Below, piece by piece: positions 17,602 to 25,086 of a stretch of DNA of 28,541 nucleotides; position 1 is the first letter of the stretch; every line of letters starts with the position of its first letter. Under the pieces are notes generated by a model that searched no databases, was not told where the DNA came from, and saw only the letters and a list, made by a program, of their open reading frames with translations. Origin of the DNA: a virus; IMG/VR virus record IMGVR_UViG_3300010883_000301, positions 1 to 28,541 of that record; one strand, 5' to 3'. Position numbers and translations under genes: made by a program.

Positions 17602-18627
17602 TTATAGATTCCAATATTGTTCCATTTGACTACGTAATCTATCTATAACTTCTTCATTTAATGGATTTTTAAAAAATTCTAAAACTTCTTCATTACTTTT
17701 ACCTAACTTAATTTTAGTATCTACTTCAATTATCCATCCTTTACTATCATTTGTAATTACCTGATAATATGATGCATCCTTCATAACTGATCTTAATATT
17801 AAATTTTCCATACTATCATTAGCTACTGCTGTAAATAATACTGGAGCTTTACTCTTAGATGTTTCACTACCTTTTCCATTTATAAATAAGTCCATTGCTT
17901 CGTACATTACATCAATTGGTGTACTTCTTGTATATTGTGAACTATCAGATTCAACTAATTTTGTAACATAGAATAGTTTATCAGTATCCTCATCAAATAA
18001 TCTTTGAAGATTTGATAAAGCTTTATTTTTAATTTTAGTATCTTTAGTTTTTGATGTAATTGTTTTTCTAACTTGATCTAAATAGAATCTACAATTTGGT
18101 ATTTGTTCTGCTGTTTCATAATCTTTTGCAACAATAGAAAATCCTCCAGCTTTAATAGCATACATCTTTATCAAATCATATGGATCTTTCTTTGGATCTA
18201 AAAAGTATGGATCATTACCAACTTTTAAATGTATCTTACCCCAGAAAACATGATTATCTGGTTTTAAGATTTGTACTTTATTCCAGAATTCTGGATCTTC
18301 AGGATCAATAACATTAGATGCTAAGTCCTTCTCAAGTTGTACTACAACTTTTCTAATTTCTTTTACTTTTGCTTTTCTTTCAGCATCAGGTAACATTTTA
18401 ACATCAGGAGCAAATTCATTTAATCCTGTTACATATCTTTTTATGCCGTTTAATTCTAGGCATGCTAGATCTTCCATATGATATACTCCGTCATGCAAAG
18501 TCATCCCATATTTTTCAAGACCCATATTTTCTTTACCAGTATCAAAGAAAGGACGTATAGCAATCTTTTGATCCTTACCTTGTTGGTACTTCTCACTAAT
18601 TGTGAAATCTTTTGTCATTGTACTCAT
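17602..18627 (-). CDS. Uncharacterised protein downstream of the capsid gene
   Basis: A 341-residue, Lys/Asp-rich soluble protein that I do not recognise. Residues 1-90 are mixed. About 80-105 form a basic and acidic helix (ERKAKVKEIRKVVVQLEKDL). About 145-250 are helical with many lysines. The last 60 residues combine a strand pair (YYQVITNDSKGWIIEVDTKI) with a terminal helix rich in charge. It lies just after the capsid terminator and directly before the putative adaptor gene. Expression therefore probably depends on read-through or on an unseen promoter. Its leader (TATAAACCAA followed by A-rich sequence) resembles that of the scaffold gene. A head-assembly or virion role is the best inference from position; no domain supports it. 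Confidence 0.75.
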   Translation of the reverse strand: MSTMTKDFTISEKYQQGKDQKIAIRPFFDTGKENMGLEKYGMTLHDGVYHMEDLACLELNGIKRYVTGLNEFAPDVKMLPDAERKAKVKEIRKVVVQLEKDLASNVIDPEDPEFWNKVQILKPDNHVFWGKIHLKVGNDPYFLDPKKDPYDLIKMYAIKAGGFSIVAKDYETAEQIPNCRFYLDQVRKTITSKTKDTKIKNKALSNLQRLFDEDTDKLFYVTKLVESDSSQYTRSTPIDVMYEAMDLFINGKGSETSKSKAPVLFTAVANDSMENLILRSVMKDASYYQVITNDSKGWIIEVDTKIKLGKSNEEVLEFFKNPLNEEVIDRLRSQMEQYWNL

Positions 18628-18663
18628 AACATTTTGTTTTTTGGTTTATAATTTTTTTGGTTT

Positions 18664-18703
18664 AAAAAAGAAATAGGGGGGAGCACTAGACTCCCCCTTT
18701 TTT
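18664..18703 (-). terminator. Strong, bidirectional terminator after the capsid gene
   Basis: A G/C-rich 7-base-pair stem (GGGGGAG at 18677-18683 with CTCCCCC at 18691-18697) has a seven-base loop. It is followed on the minus strand by CTATTTCTTTTTT and on the plus strand by TTTTTT. It stands out against the AT-rich background. It begins about 23 bases past the capsid stop codon and probably limits read-through into the next genes, so that capsid mRNA is in excess. Confidence 0.85.
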
Positions 18704-18720
18704 CATATTGTTAATTAAGA

Positions 18721-20361
18721 CTAGAATGATCCTCCAGTTACTGGATTCTTCATTACAATCTTAAGTACTTTAGTTGGATCCTTAACCCAGATAGCTGGCA
18801 TTGTTTGTGTCATCATTACACGGTATCCGTTAAAGTTACCTGATGAAGCAAAACCTTGACTTCTACCCATATAATCCATAGTTCCATTTTGATAGAACCA
18901 TTTCAATGCATTATCCCAAGATAATTTCAATAAGAAGATGTTATCTTGAACATTATCAGTTACATCAAAGATGATGAAGCTGTAAGAAGATAAAGGTCTT
19001 CCATCTACTAAAGGATTCTCAATGTCATTAGTATGTAAGTTATCAAACGCAGGGTTTAATACAAACTGTACATTAGCTAAGAACGGAATGATATAAGAAG
19101 TAAATGCATATCCGAAACCTAAGTCCATTGGATTACCTTTAACAATTCCCATTTCATCAGCATTGTATACTGCTCCAGCACCTAATCCACCAGTACCAGT
19201 TAATCCAGCTGCTTCAGCTCTAATAGCTTCATTGATAAGTTTCATTCCACCAATTCCTGTTTGTACTACTAAAGTACGTCCTGGATCTGGTCCTTCTAAT
19301 TCAACTTTTCCTTGATAGAAATTGTAAAGTTCATTCTTAAACATGTCAAGATCAAAAGAAGCTTTGTTGTAAACTCTTTTAAATGAGTTGTCTAACTGCT
19401 TCCAAAGACCAACAGATAATCTAATATCATCTGGACCGTCTTGTTTTACTCTACCACCATGACCCCACATTAAGTAAGTCTCAATGTCATTTGCTACCTT
19501 AGTAAGGTGAGCAGCTTCCATGGATGTTAAGAATGTTCTAGAAAGTGAACCATTATCAAATGCTCTCTTAATATAATCTTTACCCATTGCGCTAACCATA
19601 CCTTCTAATGTAGAAATAGATGGATCAATGTTCTTATCAAAGTTTCTCCAAATCTCAGTTACAGGTACAGTACCATCTGCATTCATTCCTCCTTTAAGCA
19701 TTAAGTCTGCTCTAGATGAAATTGAATAGTGAACGTGTGCTTCAGCTCCTCCTACGAAGTTGTAGAATTCACGGAAACCTGCTTCTGTTGAAATATCAGA
19801 GAATCTTTCTCCATATTCACCTCTAGCAGAACCTTTTCTGAAGAACTTAGTTCCTGCTACAAGATATTTAGTTGTATCTAGTCCTGTATTACTTGCATTA
19901 TTTACAAGTTGTACAGTATAAATAAATCCATTACCTGCTGGAAGTATATCATCAGCTGTAATATATAATTCAAGTCCATTATACTTATCATAAGTAATAA
20001 TGTCCCCATGACCAAATGTACGTTTAGAAAGTTTAATTCTAAACTTTTGACCATCTTTACCTACCACATCTGCATCTGTTACATCATCAGTTACAAAAGG
20101 TAAGTCAATTGCAATAGGTGTTTGCCATTTGTATTCACCTCTTGCATTATCCACCATAATAGTATTCTTACCACCAAAGGAAGCCATTTGATACAAAGGC
20201 ATTTCTACCTTTTGTGTCATTGCCCACAAATCCACTGGACCCATGTCCATTGGTTCTGAGTTACCAAGCATTCCTGCTAAGTGGTATGAATCTACGTGTG
20301 AACTCGCATTGTAGCTTGTATCCCTTAAGAACAAGCCATTGTTTAATACTGGAGTTGCCAT
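18721..20361 (-). CDS. Major capsid protein
   Basis: A 546-residue protein placed where the HK97-fold major capsid protein is expected: terminase, portal, scaffold-like protein, small protein, then this gene. The predicted layout fits. The N-terminal arm contains VDLWAMTQKVEMPLYQ. Beta-rich segments follow (NTIMVDNARGEYKWQTP, about 65-81). A middle helical region contains GGRVKQDGPDDIRLSVGLW. The C-terminal strands (SYSFIIFDVTDN, NGYRVMMTQTMPAIWV) come last. It is longer than minimal HK97-type proteins, suggesting an insertion domain. Codons here are more regular (for example many TTC, GAC and CCA choices) than in the adhesins, as expected for a highly expressed gene. A strong terminator follows. 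I identify it from context and general pattern, not from a diagnostic motif. Confidence 0.82.
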   Translation of the reverse strand: MATPVLNNGLFLRDTSYNASSHVDSYHLAGMLGNSEPMDMGPVDLWAMTQKVEMPLYQMASFGGKNTIMVDNARGEYKWQTPIAIDLPFVTDDVTDADVVGKDGQKFRIKLSKRTFGHGDIITYDKYNGLELYITADDILPAGNGFIYTVQLVNNASNTGLDTTKYLVAGTKFFRKGSARGEYGERFSDISTEAGFREFYNFVGGAEAHVHYSISSRADLMLKGGMNADGTVPVTEIWRNFDKNIDPSISTLEGMVSAMGKDYIKRAFDNGSLSRTFLTSMEAAHLTKVANDIETYLMWGHGGRVKQDGPDDIRLSVGLWKQLDNSFKRVYNKASFDLDMFKNELYNFYQGKVELEGPDPGRTLVVQTGIGGMKLINEAIRAEAAGLTGTGGLGAGAVYNADEMGIVKGNPMDLGFGYAFTSYIIPFLANVQFVLNPAFDNLHTNDIENPLVDGRPLSSYSFIIFDVTDNVQDNIFLLKLSWDNALKWFYQNGTMDYMGRSQGFASSGNFNGYRVMMTQTMPAIWVKDPTKVLKIVMKNPVTGGSF

Positions 20362-20423
20362 AATTTAATTCTTTTTTTAGTTATTAATTATTGTTATTGT
20401 TGTTGTTTTTTTATTTTATATTT

Positions 20424-20717
20424 TTAAGAAACACTTTGTATCAATGGTGTAGTTGCTACAATTCTATCTGCATCACCACTATTGAGAGCAAACAAACTTT
20501 CCATTAATGCAGTAGCTGTAGTTTTAGAAGAATCGGGTTGAGTAATAAACTTTATTTTGGTACCGCTATTTCCCTTAAAGTACATTTCAGTATTGTTAGC
20601 ATCTACCCAGTTAATAAATAAAATATTATCTGCTGCAATATAATGTGTTGATACTACCAGTGTAGTTTTTGCTGTCATTGAAAAACCTAAGAATTTATTT
20701 TCTAGTCCTGTTGCCAT
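20424..20717 (-). CDS. Small protein between scaffold and capsid genes
   Basis: A 97-residue protein without cysteines. It appears beta-rich in the first 60 residues (TTLVVSTHYIA, NILFINWVD, EMYFKGNSGTKIKFI) with a short helix at about 67-78 (TATALMESLFAL). The size, fold outline and position directly before the major capsid gene suit a head decoration or capsid-stabilising protein. This is inference and I do not recognise the family. The leader contains a 13-base A-run just before AACATG. It is 20 bases after the scaffold-like gene and 62 before the capsid gene, within one unit. Confidence 0.7.
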   Translation of the reverse strand: MATGLENKFLGFSMTAKTTLVVSTHYIAADNILFINWVDANNTEMYFKGNSGTKIKFITQPDSSKTTATALMESLFALNSGDADRIVATTPLIQSVS

Positions 20718-20737
20718 GTTATTTTTTTTTTTTATTA

Positions 20738-22063
20738 TTAAAATCTTTTAAACATATTTTGCCCACCTCTATTTATTTTCCTTTTAGAAGGTTGGCTTGA
20801 TGTTGTTTCTTTTCCAGATGTAGAAGCACTCTTATCTGATTGAGTAGTTTTAAGTTTTCTAACAGTTGCTTCAACTGCCTTTGTTTCTCCCTTCTTCATT
20901 ATCTGTGATTTATATCCATTTGGATCAGCCAATAACCATAATGCTTCAGATACTAGATTATAGTTTGGTTCAACAAATTGATACTTCTCTAATAAATGCC
21001 CTAATAAGTTGGTATTCTCACCACTAATAGAAGGATATGCAGGATTAACAAGACCGTTATAAATAAGTGATTGTATCTTCTTATCAACTTTTAGATCACC
21101 AACCTTACCACCTTTTAGTGTATTGTATACATTTTGCATATAATTCTGTGATGCTTGTTCTTGTTGTTTCTTCTTCATTGTTTGCTCTTGAAGTTTAGCA
21201 GCTACAACTTTTTCTTGCATCTTATCTAATTTTGGTTTAAACTTTCCCGCTTGTGTTTCAAGTTTACCAAGATCTTTCCATATTTCTATTTCTTCATCAA
21301 TTTCTGCATCATTTCCATAACCTGTTGCTCCTAAATATTCTCTTATGATATGTACTTGATCTTTCTCATTCTTAATATTACGTTGATATGATTCTTCCAC
21401 ATGGGATAAGGCTCTAAATAAACCTTTCATATCTTGTCCACCATCAGCTACATACTTTGCAGCTATCTGTAATTCTTCAGGTAAACTCTGAAAAAATTGT
21501 GCTGGTGTTTCTCTTCTAACGTCATTAGCTGTTTGATCAAGATTAGCTTGAATTAGTTCTTCAAAATCTTTTGCACTATATTCACTTAAATCTTTGTTAT
21601 CATCAAAACCTACAAGTTTGTCATCTGCAATTAATTTATTAAATACATCTGCCATACCATTGATAGGTTTTCTACCTCTCTTTTTTGGTTGATCTTCTTC
21701 AACGTCAGATTCAGGTGCGAATACATCATCAATAACATCATTAACATCTTCTTTACTAACCTTTTCTTTTATTTCAGTACCTACTTCAGCTATAGGTGTT
21801 TCTTCTTCTGCTTTTACAGAGAGATCAGTTGTATCATCAGAGTCTGCATCTTTAATGACTTGTTCTTCTTTTTCACCCATATCATTTTCATTTAGGAAAC
21901 TCATATCTACTTTTCCTGCTCTTGAAAATACATTAGGTTTTTGTTCTTCTTTCTCATCTGGTAATGTTACACTACCTGCTCCTGGTGCTCCTGAGAATAT
22001 TTCATCCAGGTTAATATCCACATCTTGGATACTTGTTTGTACGGTTTTTTCTATTTCTGCCAT
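20738..22063 (-). CDS. Scaffold-like head assembly protein
   Basis: A 441-residue protein between the portal and capsid genes. Residues 1-125 are very acidic and low in hydrophobics, probably disordered. A basic KRGRKP motif (128-133), resembling an AT-hook core, follows. The middle is helical (DFEELIQANLDQ, LPEELQIAAKYV). About 265-310 is a coiled-coil-like Lys/Gln/Glu stretch. The last 45 residues are basic and Ser/Thr-rich, ending KRKINRGGQNMFKRF. An acidic disordered head, coiled coil and basic tail are common in phage scaffolding proteins, whose basic C-terminus binds the coat protein. The role is inferred from this and from position. No protease domain or catalytic serine motif is visible. 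It is the first gene after a phage-type promoter, with a leader of about 33 bases. Confidence 0.65.
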   Translation of the reverse strand: MAEIEKTVQTSIQDVDINLDEIFSGAPGAGSVTLPDEKEEQKPNVFSRAGKVDMSFLNENDMGEKEEQVIKDADSDDTTDLSVKAEEETPIAEVGTEIKEKVSKEDVNDVIDDVFAPESDVEEDQPKKRGRKPINGMADVFNKLIADDKLVGFDDNKDLSEYSAKDFEELIQANLDQTANDVRRETPAQFFQSLPEELQIAAKYVADGGQDMKGLFRALSHVEESYQRNIKNEKDQVHIIREYLGATGYGNDAEIDEEIEIWKDLGKLETQAGKFKPKLDKMQEKVVAAKLQEQTMKKKQQEQASQNYMQNVYNTLKGGKVGDLKVDKKIQSLIYNGLVNPAYPSISGENTNLLGHLLEKYQFVEPNYNLVSEALWLLADPNGYKSQIMKKGETKAVEATVRKLKTTQSDKSASTSGKETTSSQPSKRKINRGGQNMFKRF

Positions 22064-22096
22064 AATTTTATTTGTTGGTTTATAAATATTACATTA

Positions 22097-22105
22097 ATAA
22101 TATAC
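22097..22105 (-). promoter_or_regulatory. Phage promoter motif, copy A
   Basis: The minus strand reads GTTGTATATTATTAATGTA, 33 bases before the scaffold ATG at 22063. It would drive scaffold, the 97-residue protein and capsid. The 123-base gap holds no clear terminator after the portal gene, so the portal transcript may read through as well. A TTTAC/GTAAA inverted repeat lies 14-30 bases further upstream. Confidence 0.65.
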
Positions 22106-22186
22106 AACTTTTTTAATATTTACTTATTATGTAAACCTTAAAAATTTTATATTAATATGTTTTTTTTTGGAGTATATAGCTAACTA

Positions 22187-24967
22187 CTATTTCTTTTTAT
22201 TCTTTTTATCTGTTTCCTTTCTCTTTTTTGCTGATTCAACATCATATTTGTTTTTATTTTCACGTGCAATTTCAAGATTTGTGTTAGCAACATCACGTTG
22301 AACACTTATTTTTTCTCTATCTATATCTATTTTAGCACGTGAGTTTGCATTTTTATTTGCTGCATCCTCTCTTTTGAAATCCATTGTATCTCTATATTGA
22401 TCTCTTTTGTGCATATCACTCATAGCATCACGGAAATCACTTTGTTCATTCTGATCAATATCACTCTGTGCACCATATCCTGCAGCTCTAATCTCAGCAA
22501 CCATAAGATCTTTTCTTCTTTCTGCTTCTGCTTCCTGTGTTTTAAAGTCACGTTCAGCTTGTTTCTCCATTGCTTCAGCTTCAAGTTGTTGTTCTTGCAT
22601 TTGTTGTTGAGATTGTTGTTGACTCATTTGTTGTTGTTCTTGTTTAGTCTCAGCATCTTTAAGTATATCACTTACCTCTGCAATTGAATCTGCTTTAACA
22701 ATACTTCCAAGATCATAGATACTTGCTCCTGTTGTGTTATTCTGAAGAGCCATTTGTTTTAATTGATCTAATGTTGCTCTATGATTTGTTTTAGTAGTTG
22801 CAAAAATATTAAAGTCTCTTAATAAAAGTTCAGTACCATTAATAGTAAAGTTTACTTTTTCTGCTTCAGTATTAATATAACTTAATCTTACACTTGGATT
22901 TGTACTATTATAATATTGTGCTAGATCTGTTCTCATCTGATGTACACGTGGCATTAATTGATCAGAATGATTTACAAAATATATCTCAGTTTGTGCATAT
23001 GACTGATTCATTGCATTAATAACTCCTGTTGCTGTTTCTTGTCCAATTGGACTTCCTAACCTTTGTGGATTTACACCAATAGCATCAAATGCTTGTTGTT
23101 TAAAATGATTAGCTAATTGTATTCTAGACATTAATCTACCTGTCTGTTCTAAATTTAATGTTTGATAATGATTAAAGTTTGTAGCATTCTCAGTATTAGT
23201 AATAGATGTATCTAATGGTAACATACCAAAATCCTTCATTGCAACATATGCTTTAGCAAGATTATTCTTACCCCAATCTTCACCCATTGAATGACGTGGT
23301 AATGCATTTTGATCAAACATAATAACAGTACCTAATTCATCTACTAGTATATCTGCTATTTGGTTATTAACCATATTATAACCTACTTGATATGGCTTCA
23401 TTAAATCAACTAATGAAGTAGATCTAGTATTTCTATCAGAGAATACTCTACCTTCTACAGGTAGTTTACAACCATATAAACTATTATCCCCTTTAAACTG
23501 GAATGGTAGTCTGCCTGGTTTAGTTCTATTAATTCCTATATATATTGGATTAAATTCTCCAGTGTTACCTTGTCTCCAAGATGTAGGTAAATTTGGTCCT
23601 ATTTTTACACCACCCCATACTTCATTTATCCATATCCAATCAATATGTTCTCCTTGTACTAGATTATCTTTTGTTTTTTCTTTAAATAGATTTGTATTAT
23701 AAATAGGTTTCTCAGTTACTTTATATACTTCATCAATAATATCTTGTTGAACTTCTCCTTCTTCTGTTATTCTTGTAAGATGTCCTACTTTTCTTTGAGT
23801 CTTCCAATATGTTGTTGTAACTCTCATCATATCAGCATCACCCCACATTCCTACATCATCACCTTCTTTTAATATCATGTTTACTATATCACCTCCAGCT
23901 TGTGGATCAGAATCCCAATTACTCATATATTTTCTATATGATAATGATGGAGCACCTGTATTCCATTGATGTGATTTACTTGCATCATAATAAGATCCAT
24001 CATTCTGTTGTCCATCTAACATGTACTTTGCAGAAATTGCTGGATAAATATTTTGTAAAGATAATAATTGTTCTTGTGACATTAGATAACCATACTTATC
24101 AATAACATCTGCGGGAGACATCATATCACATTTACCAACAAAATTTGAATCTGATATATATCTACTATCAGGAGATTTGTGATAAAATGTTAAAACAGGA
24201 TTCCATAATTCTACTTCATAATCATCTTCCATCATTTTAAAATGCCAAAACTCTCTATCTGAGATAAGCATATCTCTAAAACCTCTTTCTTCAAGTTCAT
24301 TCATTCTGAATCTTTCTTCATCTACAGCTAATTGATGTGTAGCCCATTCTTCAACCATACTTCTATAATCTTTAGAAAAGAAATCTTCAATCTCTGGTAA
24401 GGTCTTTATATTTTCTGGTGAAAGTTGTTCTTGTGCTTCTTCTGACTGAGGATCTAAACCTGCATCAAGCATCTTCATAAGCATTTTAGATTCTGCATCA
24501 GCTAATAGATTCTCTTCAATTTGAGATCTCTTCTGTTCTAACATCTCATTATAAGATGTATCATCAACAGCTCTAAATTGTACTTTATGAAATCTTTTTG
24601 TAAATTCTCCAGTTAATACATTAATTACATTTGGAATGATTGGATAGAATTTTAATTCTAATGCTGATTCATTCTCTTTAGTAAGAATGTCCATTAGATC
24701 CTTATAATCATTATCTTCTTCAATAATATAATCTGTCTTATCTATAATACCTTTTGCAAGTTTGTAATTCTTTAATAATTTTCTTGCATTTTTTCTAAGG
24801 TAATTCATACCTCTTAATTCAATCCAATCGAGATTCCATGCTGCCCATTCATCATCCTTATCTTTAGCTTTAATAAACTGAAGAGGTTGTGTAAGATTAC
24901 TAGTCGTTAAATCAGCACCTTTAACTTTTGCTCCAGCTTTTAGCTGCATTGCATTATATAGTTGCAT
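22187..24967 (-). CDS. Portal protein
   Basis: A 926-residue protein that would form the dodecameric ring at the capsid vertex through which DNA is packaged and ejected. The segments fit portal proteins: an N-terminal helical region (MNYLRKNARKLLKNYKLAKG), FYPIIPNVINVLTGEF with KVQFRAVDD after it (about 107-133), a central region with GKCDMMSPADVIDKYG, and a late GVNPQRLGSPIGQETATGVI. That late segment resembles the stem and active face of P22-type portals. The last 160 residues are unusual: a Gln-rich stretch from about residue 770, then a highly charged coiled coil ending in KKRKETDKKNKKK. It could be a barrel extension or interact with DNA or scaffold. It follows the large terminase and a 37-residue ORF, and starts after an A/T-only leader. 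Confidence 0.85.
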   Translation of the reverse strand: MQLYNAMQLKAGAKVKGADLTTSNLTQPLQFIKAKDKDDEWAAWNLDWIELRGMNYLRKNARKLLKNYKLAKGIIDKTDYIIEEDNDYKDLMDILTKENESALELKFYPIIPNVINVLTGEFTKRFHKVQFRAVDDTSYNEMLEQKRSQIEENLLADAESKMLMKMLDAGLDPQSEEAQEQLSPENIKTLPEIEDFFSKDYRSMVEEWATHQLAVDEERFRMNELEERGFRDMLISDREFWHFKMMEDDYEVELWNPVLTFYHKSPDSRYISDSNFVGKCDMMSPADVIDKYGYLMSQEQLLSLQNIYPAISAKYMLDGQQNDGSYYDASKSHQWNTGAPSLSYRKYMSNWDSDPQAGGDIVNMILKEGDDVGMWGDADMMRVTTTYWKTQRKVGHLTRITEEGEVQQDIIDEVYKVTEKPIYNTNLFKEKTKDNLVQGEHIDWIWINEVWGGVKIGPNLPTSWRQGNTGEFNPIYIGINRTKPGRLPFQFKGDNSLYGCKLPVEGRVFSDRNTRSTSLVDLMKPYQVGYNMVNNQIADILVDELGTVIMFDQNALPRHSMGEDWGKNNLAKAYVAMKDFGMLPLDTSITNTENATNFNHYQTLNLEQTGRLMSRIQLANHFKQQAFDAIGVNPQRLGSPIGQETATGVINAMNQSYAQTEIYFVNHSDQLMPRVHQMRTDLAQYYNSTNPSVRLSYINTEAEKVNFTINGTELLLRDFNIFATTKTNHRATLDQLKQMALQNNTTGASIYDLGSIVKADSIAEVSDILKDAETKQEQQQMSQQQSQQQMQEQQLEAEAMEKQAERDFKTQEAEAERRKDLMVAEIRAAGYGAQSDIDQNEQSDFRDAMSDMHKRDQYRDTMDFKREDAANKNANSRAKIDIDREKISVQRDVANTNLEIARENKNKYDVESAKKRKETDKKNKKK

Positions 24968-24972
24968 ATTAT

Positions 24973-25086
24973 TTAGTGTTTAATTTTAATAATATTATCT
25001 AGTTCTACATAAATATATGTAAAAGGATCCGTCCCAAATGTTGTTGTTGTTGTCCAATAGTCTAAGACGTTAGCATAATTATTCAT
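24973..25086 (-). CDS. Tiny ORF (37 residues) coupled to terminase
   Basis: A 37-residue frame starts at the ATG that shares its first base with the last base of the terminase stop codon (TAATG) and ends 5 bases before the portal ATG. It therefore fills the 118-base gap exactly. The product begins MNNYANVLDYW, has a run of five threonines, continues FGTDPFTYIYVELDN and ends IIKIKH. It has no stop within it and the composition is not random. It may be a small structural or regulatory peptide, or merely couple translation of the portal to that of the terminase. I recognise no family. Confidence 0.45.
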   Translation of the reverse strand: MNNYANVLDYWTTTTTFGTDPFTYIYVELDNIIKIKH

